A DNA stretch of 64,000 nt from Muricea muricata (lineage: Eukaryota > Cnidaria > Anthozoa > Malacalcyonacea > Plexauridae). Positions 10,871-23,082 of this stretch are shown here, piece by piece (position 1 is the first letter of the stretch; every line of letters starts with the position of its first letter). The stretch is taken from contig OY979716.1 in the NCBI GenBank assembly GCA_963855995.1, positions 41,501,818 to 41,565,817 on the forward strand, in the 5' to 3' direction. Position numbers and translations under genes: made by a program. The notes under the pieces are model-generated. The model was not told where the DNA came from, did not search any database, and saw only the letters and a list, made by a program, of their open reading frames with translations.

Positions 10871-11149
10871 GTATTTCCAAAAATATTTGTACAGAAATCG
10901 CTCGTTACAAATCACAAATTTTACTGTCATTCACACACGTAAAACTGGTAGAATTCATGTCTAAAATACTTACCAGTTCAAAATAATTCTGAAAAGGGAA
11001 TGGCCACAAAGTCTGCAATGACAAAAAACTATATTCCCACAACGCATGTAATCATTTACCGAAATCAGTAGAATACAATGACGTTTTTAAAATACAAGTC
11101 GCTAATTGGCTACAAGTGAACAAAGAAAGTGAACAGAAAACAATATTTA

Positions 11150-11773
11150 CAGTCGAACCTCCATTAAGGGGCCCTCCAACTCCATTGAACGGCCACATGT
11201 CAAAGTCCCAAAAATATTTAGTATATATTATTAAAAATAAGACCTCCATTGAACAGCCACCTCTATTGACGCGGCCACCTTCAAGTGGTCCCAAGCAGTC
11301 AATGTTTTTTTTTGATAACTATAACCTCCTTTAAACGGTCAGCCAGTTTTTCAAACACAGTTTTCATCACAATTAAACCGCTAAAAAATCTGTTGAGATT
11401 TTAATCAACACATGTCTCTTAACACATCGTTTAGCAGTAATCTAATTTTAAAATATTGTCTAACGAATATTTACATTTCCGTTCCTCTAATTTAGTTTAC
11501 TTTAGCATCAAATCCCTCTTTCTGTAGCTTGTCTTTCAGCAAACTCATTGAAAATGCATCTCCCATAAAGATTTTTGTTTTGTTTTGTTTTGTTGGGTAT
11601 AGTTTTCCAGTTAAGATTGTTTTTATCGAAGTTGGGATTTTAGTTTAAGTACATAAAAGGAACATTTGACTATATTTCTGCCTATATTTGGCATACCTTT
11701 ATTAAGCAGCCACCTCTATTAAGCGGCCACCTGGCCATTCCCCGAGGGTGGCCGCTTAATAGAGGTTCGACTG
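11150..11773. mobile_element. Pogo/Tigger-like MITE, 624 bp, TA target duplication
   Basis: The left end is CAGTCGAACCTCCATTAAG and the right end is the complement of CAGTCGAACCTCTATTAAG. TA flanks both sides (11148-11149 and 11774-11775). A CAG start, CTG end and TA duplication fit the pogo/Tigger branch of Tc1/mariner. Internally, the terminal motif recurs in degenerate form (for example near 11245 and 11705). There is no transposase gene, so the element is non-autonomous. Confidence 0.85.
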
Positions 11774-11934
11774 TAATTCAAACAAGATTTATGGCCTGAA
11801 ACATAAAAGCTGCTATTTTGAAAATAATAATTTTACATAAAGTTGTGTTGTAGAATCCAAATATGTAAAAAAAATTCTTGATATGAAAACTAGTACTGTA
11901 TTTTGAGTAAAAAGGCTGCAGTAATCTGTTGCAT

Positions 11935-12375
11935 AGGCATAGAGTATCCGGGGGGGGGGGGGCTGAGGGGCTTGAGTCTTGAAGGCTCAGCCCCCATGGA
12001 AATTTTGCTGAACTTAAGTGCTTCAACTATACTAGCTAACCCTGAAACTCTTAATGTTACAGAAAAGAAAACATACATATAGTAAGTTTACTTTATTCAT
12101 AAGTTATTTGTATTTATAGGCAATTATAGCAGATTTGCCATTTATTCAAATATACAACCTATATATGCTGTCTGGTGGTTTAAATTGGTTACAAACGTTG
12201 TGTTAAATTTGTGTGCTTATGTGATTTATCACAAAATGCACCAAATGTGTTTCCAGAATGCTATAAATGTAATTTCAGAGCCCCCAATTTTAAAGATTTC
12301 CCCTGGACCCCCCTTAGAGTCACTAAGTATGAGCCCCCCCCAGACAAAGCGAAAACTTTATGCCTATGATCTGTT
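11935..12375. repeat. Inverted-repeat element with C/G homopolymers
   Basis: The left side reads GCATAGGCATAGAG followed by a run of G and a CTTGAGTCTTGAAGG block. The right side reads CCCTTAGAGTCACTAAG, a C run, then AACTTTATGCCTATGATC. The ends TAGGCATA and TATGCCTA are inverted, and the poly-G and poly-C runs mirror each other. No coding frame fits. I read this as a decayed non-autonomous element with uncertain limits. Confidence 0.45.
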
Positions 12376-12413
12376 GTAAACTTTTTAAACCTTTTAAGTA
12401 GCTGTGGTACAAA

Positions 12414-13248
12414 CTATTGATTCTGGTGGAGTTGGCAATGATTAATTCCATTGGATTTCATCCACAGTTTGGTCGAGTTGCTTCTCTGCATAGGGTCATT
12501 GTCTTGCCAAAAATGGTGGCCACCAGGATATTTACTGGCAATGAAGGAAAGCAAGTTCCTTTCTAAAATTTTCTGGTACCCACCACTTTCCATGTACCTT
12601 GTGAAAATACAAACATTTGTGGCTAACCCATACATGAACCTGAAAAATATTCATTGCACACAGAATTTATACTTTTGTTTTAAAAACAGGAATGTCATAG
12701 AGTTAGAAAATTTATTTTTTGAGAATTCTAACCTTTAGTGGATGTTTTGGTCGGCCTTTACGTTTCGGAACGCTTTCATTCTCCCGGAAACTGTATCTGG
12801 TGTATTCCTGAATCTCAACACTTGTTTCGTCTGTGAAAATAACGTCCTCAAGGTTATCATTCTCCCTCATTGGTTTTAGGCAAAAGACCAAACATTTTGC
12901 CTTGTTTTTATCACGAATAAGTTGCCAATATCGGGCTTTTTCATGTTTTAAACCCAGCTTTTGTCTAGCATTTCTAATAGTAGATGTTGAGATCGTTACT
13001 TGACGCTCGTCACGTAAAAGTTTCTGAAGCTCCCACGAGGTTAATTTGTCATTTTCCCTCATTTTTTCGTCAATAAAGTTTTTATCATCTTCTCTGAGAA
13101 GGGGCTTTTGTCCACTACGTTGCGCGTCATCGATGTTTCTCGTCCTTCGGTACCTCGCTATGAACGAAGACACACTATAGCACAATGTTTTTATTCCATC
13201 TTCTAGGATCTTTACTATACTAACTATTGAGTTGTTTGACATCTGCAA
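12414..13248 (-). pseudogene. Tc1/mariner-type transposase interrupted by an intron
   Basis: Exon 1 (13248-12733) encodes a bipartite HTH, including FIARYRRTRNIDDAQRSGQK and RQVTISTSTIRNARQKLGLK. The first catalytic Asp follows in NLEDVIFTDETSVEIQ, then GRPKHPLKV. A 93-bp intron (12732-12640) with donor GTTAGA and acceptor TTTTTCAG follows. Exon 2 continues with VCIFTRYMES, YQKILERNLLSFIASKYPGG and FWQDNDP, the second Asp block. A single frameshift lies just after the acceptor (near 12632), and the frame stops at 12414 before the third acidic residue. The protein would be a nuclear cut-and-paste transposase. Here it is broken at the C-terminus, and I see no terminal repeats. Confidence 0.65.
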
Positions 13249-13784
13249 AGAAATTATTTGATTCCTAGTGTATTGTGAGAGTTTTCCCGTATTGATTAGA
13301 TTTAAAAATAAGCTGTCTTTCCACTAAAATAAGCTTTATAGCAAAAGAATGCTTTTTCTCGACTCTGTGACAGTTGTTGACTGGTATGAAATATGATAGC
13401 ATGCCCCATCTCAGCTGCAATGCTTTTTTGCCAACCAACTGACGCAAGCGAACTCAATGCCACATTTTGTGCTTATCATAAACTTTGTTCCTTTTTGGTG
13501 CACTTCTATCTTTTTTCGTGTGTAGAAAAGAGAAAAACTATATGAATCATGTGAATTAGCATTTTAATTGAGAAACCTGTGTTGGTTTAGCAGTTACATA
13601 GGAACTGAAGCCAGACACCATCACATTGACTTTTAAAATTCATGATATTATTAGTGGTTTTCAATTTTTTGTAGCACTCGACTCGGAATATGTATCAATC
13701 TGGAAGTAGATCTTGTCTGAGATATCATGTTTAACACTCAAAACGAACAATAGTATACTTTACATGTAACTGCATTCACTCGCC

Positions 13785-13945
13785 CGTGGGCGAACATTGG
13801 ACGCAACCGCGCATGAACATTGGACACAACCGCAGACGAACATTGGACACAACCGCAGATACAAAACGGACGCAAGGTAGATGCAAAATGGACGCAAGCT
13901 GGACGTACTTGCGGGCGCCCGCACACGCAAAACGCACGCAAAATG
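13785..13945. repeat. GC-richer minisatellite, about 22-bp unit
   Basis: Imperfect copies of CGAACATTGGACACAACCGC, then GGACGCAA and ACGCAAAA variants, follow each other. The block is CpG-rich compared with the flanks. It is open in several frames in both directions, as expected for a short repeat, so I do not call a gene. Confidence 0.7.
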
Positions 13946-13949
13946 CCCG

Positions 13950-15140
13950 ACGCAGTTTTTGACAGGTTATTTCTTGGCAGTACTGTAATAGCTTTATCTG
14001 CACCATACTATTACTATCATTCTTTCATTAAGGTGTCTTGAAAATGTACAAATTCCACCAGCCTTTCTGGACGAACGAAGTATTTCCAGCTAGTGTCGGG
14101 TTATATATAGAAAGGTTATCTAAGTTTTGCATAGTTGCTATGTCTGTATGCTACTGGCAGGGGCAGGGGTTGTGGACAGCGAAGATTCTGGCTGACTACA
14201 GAATCTGCCATAGCTTTACTTAGCATTTTGATGGAGGGCAGGGGGTGCAGTCCAAGTTAGTCCTCAGGCAATATTTAGTCAATAACCTTGATGTTCAATA
14301 ACATCAATATTGTGTTTTTTTTTTGCAGAATTTTAAAAGTGGTTATAAAATTTCTGAATCAAATTGCTTCCCATTGTAATGGAAGTTATTTATCACTGCG
14401 GGTTAGCATTATGTTGTGAAATATGTACTTATTTAAAGCAAATTAAAATTACAAATATTGCCCTGTATAAATAAACTATAACATGTGTTTTGGAGATTCA
14501 ATGTATTCTGACTAAATTACATTACTACTTTTTCTACAATTATTAAGCAACTGATGAAAATTCCCCACCTCCTGTTTTGAAACAGGTAAGTTTCCAAAAC
14601 ACTGAATTACATACAGGTTATTAGTCATCTTGTCAGGTTAAATAATGACTATCTTCCTTATGGAATTACTTATAGTGATACATATATATTAGAACTATTC
14701 TTTTCCCACATATTTACCAATGTAAACTGATGCTTTTGCTGATGGAGATAGGGAGTGCACATCTTACTCCCACCTCACACTGGGTAAGTTTAAGTACACC
14801 TAGTGTCGCATCAGAAAACAAATGGTGAGTCAGCCTTCAGTTTTTCGAGTTGCCAGCATATCACTTCGCACAAATCACAATATCCTTACAAATGAATACT
14901 TATACAAACATTAGCACACTCGTTTTCTCTCATTTTTTAGATGCCTCTACAAACGATAAAAAATTTTGACGGTGTGGTGTTTTTCTTTAGGTTGGATTTA
15001 GCACATACAAACACCAACAGACTAAACAGAATCGGATACACAATAACTCAATATGGACTCACTTACTACTACTTTGCTCCATACACACTACCCCAGGAGC
15101 ATCTCATATGCACTAATTCATTGCACAAAAAGTAAATACT
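13950..15140. other. Non-coding AT-rich region
   Basis: Only short frames are present here. I recognise no domain, no element ends and no strong repeat. Confidence 0.45.
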
Positions 15141-15144
15141 CAAC

Positions 15145-15262
15145 ATTGCAACACACTACATTGCAGAGAACATTACAGAGCAGAACCTTGCACAACAGAA
15201 CATTACATAAAGGAACAATACACAACCAAAGATTACACAACAGAACATTATGCAACTGAACA
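15145..15262. repeat. 15-bp tandem repeat
   Basis: Degenerate copies of CACAACAGAACATTA follow one another about eight times. Reading frames across it give five-residue repeats such as TLHNR, which is a property of the repeat and not evidence of a protein. Confidence 0.7.
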
Positions 15263-15264
15263 AA

Positions 15265-16058
15265 ACACAGCTCCAGACCACAAGGAAACACTAGACCTGA
15301 GAATAACTTGACCACTGGGTTATTAATATTTCCAAGGCTAAAGATAGCCGACAGAAAATAACAGCCACAAATCGTAAGAGGCAAAGAATATTTAGCCCAT
15401 ATGTATATGGGCGAAGTGGACATAAAGCAACTAGTATCATTAAAACTCACGTAAAGTCATCCACACAAGGACATGCCGTCTTCGAAAAGATGAGAAGATA
15501 CAAGTGGACAGTAAAGAAATGCATGCACCACGACGTAGAAGGGCAAATAGATTTGTCCCATATGTGCTAAAAGTATTGTAACCTAATATTGATTGGAAAT
15601 ACTGGAACATATGCCTAACAACAATTATTTTTGTGCAACTCAAGACCTCAGTGGAAACTCAAGACCTAAGCGCAGATTGTATTTAAAAACCGTTTTAAAG
15701 ACCTTTAAAAGGTGCAGATTATATCAGTGCTCTCAACACAATGATAGATTATTAGTAAGGAAACAGTTCAAAAATTCAGTGGAACCTTATTTTTTTTTAT
15801 TGTATCCCTGTTTGGCACTCTTGTTCTTTTCTCGATTAGCTCGCATGAAAAGCATTATCTACAAATAGTTTAAAGCAAAAAATCCCAACAACCCTGATAT
15901 TTAGTACTCTCAGCAACACATCCATCTTCAAAAAAGTTTTCTCTAATTGAAAGTTCTTATAATTTTGGAGGTTCTCATAGTAAACTATTTGTTAAAAAAC
16001 CCTCGAAACTTTCTTTTAGTTAGGGCCGAGACAGACTAGACGTGATTTGACTTTTTAC
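15265..16058. other. Non-coding region
   Basis: Nothing recognisable: short frames only, no repeat array, no terminal repeats. Confidence 0.4.
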
Positions 16059-16066
16059 CCTTTAAC

Positions 16067-16269
16067 CAGTGGCGGATCTAGCGTAAGTCAAAATAAATTA
16101 CCACAGCTCATTCTAGGATATATTTACATTTTAAAATACCTTCAAAGCAACTTCATTGGTTAGATTTTATTCTTTTGAAATCCATAGCCTATGACATTGC
16201 TACAAAGTTATTTTGAATTTAAAATTGAGCTGCTATAATTTATTTTGACTTACCCTGGATCCGCCACTG
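16067..16269. mobile_element. hAT-type MITE, 203 bp, perfect 8-bp target duplication
   Basis: The left end is CAGTGGCGGATCTAGCGTAA and the right end is its near-complement. The inverted repeats extend for about 33 bp (including GTCAAAATAAATTA). The element is flanked on both sides by the identical octamer CCTTTAAC (16059-16066 and 16270-16277). An 8-bp duplication and CAG/CTG-like ends fit a non-autonomous hAT element. The perfect duplication suggests a fairly recent insertion. Confidence 0.92.
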
Positions 16270-16279
16270 CCTTTAACTT

Positions 16280-17010
16280 TAATACTTTTTTATTTTTCTC
16301 CAATCTTTGGACTTCAGCAATTTAGGCTATTTGGTACACATATCAAACCAAATTTTGTTCCGTTAAAAATCGTGTCACGTTGGCAAAAATGGGTCCGGTC
16401 TGTGAGCCTTTAGAGGGGAGCTTTTTTATGAATTTGTTTTCTAGAATCTCTCAGGCTTGTAAGCTCTTACTACGTATTTAAGAAAGGTTTAGAAAGCTTC
16501 TTCACTAACAATCGATCTGACTCCCTATAAACGCTTCGAGCTGACGATCAATCTGGCTCAGTAAAAACTTTCTTAGCTGACAATTGATCTGACTCCCTAA
16601 AAACCTTCTATGATCAAAATTTTACACGCGGATGCAGCCTGGTAATCACACCCGCTTTTCTTAATTATCCAATTATATGTGTTATCAAATCTGTTCGTCA
16701 CTAATTTCTTCACCTTCCTGTTCTTCTACAGTGTAAAAAGGTAAAAATTAGTGAGCAATTGAGTGTTGCATAAATTGTCTTTTCGATTGTGTTTTCTGAC
16801 AATGGGCTACATGCTTTGTTGTTAACACAAGCAATGATGAGTTTTGTTTTAAAAATCCAACCACAAATGTTCTTGTATCGTTATAAGATGTGTATTCATC
16901 ATTACAGATATATTAATAGGGTATTAATGCTATCGCTTTAAAATTGAAGTACATTTTATGAATTATATGCCTTTTTTAGTGAGGTGGGGGGGGGGGGAGA
17001 AGGAATACAT
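16280..17010. other. Non-coding region with short direct repeats
   Basis: Around 16500-16610 a motif of the form GACAATTGATCTGACTCCCTA plus AAA recurs about three times in degenerate form. Nothing else is recognisable. Confidence 0.4.
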
Positions 17011-17019
17011 TTGTTGAGC

Positions 17020-17125
17020 CTGAACTAGCCTGCAATTGTTGACAACCTTAAACAACGCGGGCAGTGATACATTGTTTAATGCTGTTTTCATCAGGCTTGA
17101 ACAGATTGTTTTTTTTTGCCGTGTA
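17020..17125 (+). mobile_element. Half copy of the palindromic MITE at 1664-1890
   Basis: The blocks CCTGAACTAGCCTGCAATTG, GACAACCTTAAACAACG, GGGCAGTG and GCTGTTTTCATCAGGCTTGA match, in order, the right half of the element at 1664-1890. The left arm is missing, so this is a decayed or solo arm. Confidence 0.7.
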
Positions 17126-18700
17126 GGTCCAGGCAAAGTCCTTTGCCCCCCTGTTTGCTAATGAGTTTTTAGATCACACAAACCATTAATCTACGTATAC
17201 AAGTGGTTAAAGATTATTGACATAGCTTTTTTTTCTGAGCATTGTATTTTTATTGCTAGTTTTGTTTTGCGTAATGTTGTTGCATGTTAGCTAGACTTTC
17301 CAGGACTCATCTTTATGCAACTCTTTCCGGCTCAAATGTTTATTTCGTAGAAAGTAGGTAAAGTTTGTTTTGGGGCTGTACCTGCCACTATGTGCAAACC
17401 CAATACCTGTCCTTGAGAAAAAGTCAGCTATAGAAGGGCTTATGCACAGTGTAAGAACTCGCCAACTACGTCATGTTCTTTGATATCACATCACCATAGT
17501 CAGGTCAACACACAGCTCAAACTTTAACATTAATATATATATTGGTCCACAGGTTTAAATGTTGTATTTCTTGGTCAACAGGTTCAGTGTTGTAAATACT
17601 CTATACAATAATAACGCATTACTTATTACAAATTACTTTTGAGTAATTTTGATGGTAATTTATTTCTTATAAAATATATATATTTCGTAGGAAAACGTTG
17701 TTTTATCCATGTTTACAAATTAATTGAAATATTTTTAAATAAGCCTGGAGTATGTAAAATATGCGGCATGTAATCTTTTGTTATTACTTCATGTATGGAT
17801 GTGGCTAAGTTAAATACTGTAATAAATAAAATATGGATGAACTTAATCAATTGAATGGAAATGAAAATGGATCAGACGATTCTTGCAATTCAGACAACAA
17901 TTTACTGAACAATGGTGACTGAAGAATACCAAAATGCCAATCCATGGCCTAATCTTGAAGAAATCTTCACATTTGTATTCCAACAAAAAACAATTTACAT
18001 TTTAAATGCAAATTGTGTTCATCAAGCAAAAAGCAAGTATCCACATTCAGAACTTCTCATTCGAACCTCAGGAAGCATGTAAAGGTAAATCATCGCCTTG
18101 TGTTACATTTTATTATTTTAAGCTTCAAACTAGCCTGTCTGCCTGTCAGTAAACGTATTTCTTTAAATTTTTAGCCACCCAGTCAATAACAAAGCATTAA
18201 AGCAAGGCCCGATTTTACTAACTCTTTTCTTACGTAGAGTCTTCACCCTCGTAGCTTAAAAAGGTTTAATGATTCGACTGAGAAAAAATGAAAGACATCC
18301 GAGTCAATGAGAAAAAATGAAAGACATCCGAGACAGAAATGCCAGAAGATATGGGGAAAAGCTGTTTTAAACAAAGAAAGTTGTCTTGGTCATCCCCATC
18401 AACGTCTACTCGAATCACCCAATCCCACTTTGAAAATCTACTTCTGAAACTTGTAACGGATACATTGTCACCACTGTCAGCTGTAGAACAGCAAAGTTTT
18501 AAGGAGTTGCTTATGAACCTCCACCCAATTTGGAAATGCCTTCCCGCTACAAGATTACAACGCATGTTGCAAAAACCAAAGAACAGGCGATGGGGAAGGT
18601 GAAAGTTGCAATGAATAGTGTTGAATGGGTAGCAACCACAACAGATTGCTGGTCAGTTCATCAACGATCATTTCTTGGAATTACAGCTCATTGGCTAAAC

Positions 18701-19187
18701 CACTGATCTAAATTACTGGATAAAGCATCCTTTTGAATTCAGTGACCCAATTTTGAAGCCAGAATATTTATGAGATGATATAATAAAATCGATCAAAATT
18801 TCTGCAAATCAAATCGGGACGTGTAAATTAAAACTGACCAAATTATCAGGGAAATGTCTTTCCCATATTAACTGCGAAGACAGCTTGCCACAACTTTTCT
18901 AATGGTTTTGAGAAGGTTTAAAACACTTGATAATGAACTCATGGCGGCCATCTTGGACTATCCCCAATTCGTTAGTAACTGGCAAGTTTAAAAGGAAACA
19001 GAAATTATTTGTAAAAGAAATTTCATTCACACAATTTTTATCCATTTCCGCCAATAACCTAAAACTGTAAAAACCTCTTCTACTACCTCAATAGTACCAA
19101 TGTAAATTTATATGGGATAGTCCAATATGGCCGCCATTGGCTTCAATTATGCATGACAGAAGCTTTATCCAGTAATTTAGATCAGTG
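18701..19187. mobile_element. hAT-type MITE, 487 bp, inserted in hAT transposase, perfect 8-bp duplication
   Basis: The ends are CACTGATCTAAATTACTGG and its exact complement, with the inverted repeat continuing through ATAAAGC (26 bp). The octamer GGCTAAAC flanks both sides (18693-18700 and 19188-19195). It interrupts the transposase just after the codons for ITAHWLN. The interior has no coding frame. Confidence 0.95.
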
Positions 19188-19391
19188 GGCTAAACGCAGA
19201 AACAATGAAGCAAGAATATGCTGCCCTTGCAGGCCATCAGCTCACTAGCAGTCACAATTATCTGTTGTTCGGAGAAGAGATCGCCAAAGTTCACGACCAC
19301 TTAAATATCACAAAAAAACCTTGTTGCCACTACCACCAACAATGGTTCAAATTTCGTAAAAGCTTTCTCTGTGTTGGCCCATGTGATAACG

Positions 19392-19490
19392 AAAATGAGG
19401 AGGCTACAACAATTATTAAAAACGAAAATGAGGAGGCTACAACAATTATTAAAAACGAAAATGAGGAGGCTACAACAACTATAAACAATT
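19392..19490 (+). repeat. 33-bp in-frame tandem repeat in the hAT transposase
   Basis: Three copies of a 33-bp unit encode NENEEATTIIK repeated. The unit length is a multiple of three, so the frame is kept. The repeat lies between the RNase-H-like first block and the HRCAAHTLNL block. Confidence 0.85.
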
Positions 19491-21198
19491 AATTATTTGA
19501 TGCTCTCGATATTGGCTTGATTAACGAACCGGACCTCCTACCACATCATAGATGTGCTGCGCACACTCTCAACCTTGTTGCAACTACTGATTCAGAATGC
19601 ACCTAGTTAGGTACCACATATAAGAAGAGTAGTCGATCAACATTTGCGAAGTGTCAAGCCCTGTGGAACAAATATGGTTGCACAACCTCTGCTAGTGAAA
19701 TTGCGGCAAAAGAAGCTGGTTTGCAACTTATTGGCCTTGTGCAATGCGCTGGAATTCAGTGTTTGATGCAGTCGCTTGTCTCAATCAGCCTTGTTGTGAA
19801 AAAGGAAATTCTTACTTAAATAACTTCTGTCATGGCTTGGATCTGCCACGATAAAAAAATCACTAAAATGAGCTTGAATGGTATATTTACAATTTTTCTG
19901 CGTCTTCCGTTTTTGCCTTAGCGGTGAAAATACGTCAGTTAGCAACTTATAAATTATAACAATTAAATGGTTTTAATAGGCTAATAGCTAATACAGTAGG
20001 TAATTGCTGACAATAGGTTTAGCGTAGGCTTGCCCAACAATGACAGAATAGAAATTAATTTAAAAAAAAAACAAATTACATTTATCCTTAAAGAATGGAG
20101 CTGAATTGGTGCTCCTCAAGTCCTATGAGCGCATTATGAAGCCACTGGCCCAGGCACTAGACATCTTTCAAGGCGACAAGAACACATCGTTTGGATTTCT
20201 TGTGCCTACCCTTGAAAGGCTAAAAGAAAAACTTAAAAAGCAACAACCACGGTTGATAGGAAAGAAGAGTGTCTGTACTCCACTGGCAAATGCAATTCTT
20301 GATGGGATTACAAAAAGATTTTCAGGAGTTCTGACTGATTCTAAGCCAATTGCTCCTGTAATTTTAATTCCATCATTAAAGAATCTATGGACAGAAAACA
20401 AATTTTGTAACCTTCAGACTGATGTTTTTGAAATAGTTATCTAATTCTTAACATTACCAGAAATCTAAGACAACATGGCGACCACGCACGCAAGATAATT
20501 CAGGTAATCATAATGGTGTCCAAATAGGAGTGAGTTACATAGGAAAAAGTATAAAATTTGAAATTGTATTGCTGTGTAGCCTGCCTGTGGTTTGCCAACC
20601 TCTTAAACGAAACATGCAATGCGACCTTACAATCAGAAGTGGTTTTTCTTTTTATTGGGTAAATAAACAATCTGCCTTTTATGCTTATAGTGAGACCTTT
20701 TTTGCCCTATATAAAGCCTTACATTGAAAAACCGTCAAATCACCACCTGTTTGTCTTAACCGCAAAGTTCGTACTGAAGAAATTCAAAGTGCCGACCTCC
20801 AAAATTGTTCATCGTCTAGTTATTAAACAGCTCTAAAAAGCAGCTTGTAAAAACTGTTTCGCTTCCTGCCAATGTTTTTGCAAAATGCCGTATCTTTTGA
20901 TGAGAGAAACAGAATTTATTTGACAATTTCATAGCTTCTTCTTTGACATTTCTACTTTTTGGATGCCATGTTTGTTCCTGTACTGAAGAAGTACTTCGTG
21001 TGGGTGTTTGTGTTGCAATTCATTTTGCTTAGAAGCTGCTGATCAATTGCATTGTGGGATTTTAAGATGTCATCGCCTTGAGTGACCTTGAAGTAAAAAA
21101 ATTTGAATATAAATTGAATATCAATTAATCTGCCTTTGTCTTATATAAGATAGATTTTCAATTGCTTTATGTTTTCTGATCCCTTATCACCTCTGCAG

Positions 21199-23082
21199 AA
21201 GATAAAGAAACCATTGAACATGTATTGCTCCTATTGGACAAGTTTTGTGCAAGTGACAAATTGTACCATGAACTTACACTTGCTTATGATGATTTGCCCT
21301 GGTCGTACTTGGTAAAACAGAAAAGATCTGAACTAAATAAACTATTTCATGTTGAGAAAGTACCTGGTCAAAATTCCTGGAGAAAAAATATCATTTTCAG
21401 AAACCCTTAAAGATCACATAAGGGATTTCCTTAAATCACATCCAGATCACAATGTAACTGATGATCCAATAAAGGTTAAAATAAGTGCAGATGGTGCAAA
21501 AATGTCTAGAACAACAAATTTTATGATCATATCATTTGCTTTACTGCAAGCAGGAAAAAGTGTAATGTCCTCCAGAGGAAACAGGACAGTTGCAATTGTA
21601 AATGGCCCTGAAAAGTTTATTACTCTGGCCTCATCCTTTGCTACAGTCATAAATGATATCAATTCTTGGGTTTCACTGGAACCTTTTTCAGTAATTCTGA
21701 GTGGGGGTCAACCCAAAATGTATTGATGATTGTACTGCACTGGAGCAAGCAAATCTCACGAAATTGCACACATTTTTGCTGGCAAACACAAGGTCAACAC
21801 ATGCAGTGAAAATTTTTTCAGTCTGATGACAGTGTATCGATTTGGGGTTGACCCCCAGTGAAATTTATGACGTCACGTGAAACCCAAGAATAGCGTTATT
21901 AAAAATAGAAAAATAAATGTGGATGGAAAGGACATTCTAGTCGAAATAATTTTAGGAGGGGATTATAAATTCTTTCTCATGGCCATGGGGTTGAGAGGGG
22001 CAACAGCAGATTATTCTTGTCTATGGTGTAAAATCCATAGGTTGGAAAGATGAAATATGAGCAAAGATTTGGACTATTACAGTACAGGAGCATTGAGAAC
22101 TCAATGAATGCCATGATTAAAAAAAGGTTTTGCTGTTTTCAACCTCCACTTTTTTCTATTGATCTTGACCACATGTCATGACCACATTTTGGATGAATTG
22201 CATTTGATGCTGAGGATCTCAGACAGGCTGACTGAAAATCTCATCAAAGAAGTCATGGGGCATGATAGTAAAGCTTATTTTCTAAAGAAATGTGGTGAAC
22301 CAGTTTACTTGAACAAACTAGTAGCTGTTATTAATAGCCAAGGTATATCATTCTCAGAGTGGGAACAATCCAGTGCTGATAGAAAAGAGAGTGGCAGATT
22401 GGACCAGTTTGGTAGGATCCGAAAAGAAGAAACTCATTAATTTACTACCGGATCAACTGGAGATAAATGATATCCTGTTTCCCGAAACAAAAGATACTGC
22501 TGTTAAGCTTTGGCAGGATTTTGGCTTTCTTTATCAGTTGATTAACCAATCTTCAGACAACAATCCTAAATTATATTTAGATGTTTTTTCAAGGGCACGA
22601 GGGTTAATCTATTTTGCTCCCAGGGAAGTTCTAGAATTGGTTACAATAAAATTGGCTCCATACATGCATCCCCTGGCCTACCATGTACCTGTATTTCTTA
22701 AAAATCATTCGTCATTCAAACAATTTACAAGTCAATGGTGTGGAAAAAACAATGATGATGCTGAAAAGGTTTTTTTCCAAAATCTAACGAATGGGATGGT
22801 GCGCGTGATGTTTTCCTGCATAAAGCCAGGCAAATAGCACTTAAACATAATGAACATGACAAAAGAAGATATGATAAAAAGGATGACAATTATTGGGGCA
22901 GTGGAATAGTCAATCAGAGAAAAAAGAGAGCAAAATCATCTAGAAATCACATTTTAGATGAAATGCAAGGACAAGAATTGCCTTCATCTTTGCAAAGAGA
23001 AACTGGCCCAAACTATAAAGAACTGACCGTGCAACAACTAAAAGACAAAATTAAATCAAAAGAATTAAATGTGAAGGATTAA
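21199..23082 (+). pseudogene. Transposase-like protein (SADGAK / LWCKIH / DELHLMLRI family)
   Basis: After an acceptor (CTCTGCAG, 21198) the frame reads LLLDKFCASDKLYHELTLAY, then one frameshift near 21360. The conserved part follows: VKISADGAKMSRTTNFMII, SFALLQAG and NDIN. A 226-bp MITE interrupts here (21664-21889). It resumes with ILVEIILGGDYKFFLMAMGL, ADYSCLWCKIHRLER, HILDELHLMLRISDRL, SRARGLIYFAPREVLEL and a basic tail ending KELNVKD. I remember this family as abundant uncharacterised proteins in coral and fish. The acidic residues in SADGAK, GGDY and DELH are candidate catalytic sites; that is inference. Stops near 22050-22130 and frameshifts near 22400 and 22790 break it. Confidence 0.6.
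21664..21889. mobile_element. Nested palindromic MITE, 226 bp
   Basis: TCTTGGGTTTCAC at the left is the complement of GTGAAACCCAAGA at the right. A second inner inverted pair is GGGGGTCAACCC with its complement near 21850. AT flanks both sides (21662-21663 and 21890-21891). Removing the element and one AT restores an uninterrupted reading frame in the host gene, which confirms the boundaries. Confidence 0.85.

Larger units (their letters stand above)
17853..20444 (+). pseudogene. hAT transposase, N-terminal and central parts (split and frameshifted)
   Basis: The start is MDELNQLNGNENGSDDSC at 17853, and a BED-type finger follows after frame changes (FKCKLC, then STFRTSHSNLRKHVK), ending at a GTAAAT donor. 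The next exon has PLSAVEQQSFKELL. It leads to the first catalytic block VATTTDCWSVHQRSFLGITA, which ends TAHWLNH where a 487-bp MITE is inserted. After the insertion come MKQEYAALAGHQL, then HRCAAHTLNLVATTDSE, FAKCQALWNK and MRWNSVFDAVA, typical of ZBED-like hAT. The last part (20106-20444) has MKPLAQALDIFQGDKNTSFG and FLVPTLERLKEKL. Several stops are present. The C-terminal part resumes at 25230. Confidence 0.75.

Noticed and set aside
13738-14041. Overlapping open frames on both strands
   Set aside because: They come from the CpG-rich minisatellite at 13785-13945 and have no domain.
15053-15450. Frames with repeated TLHNR or cysteine/leucine patterns
   Set aside because: Products of the 15-bp tandem repeat and its complement.
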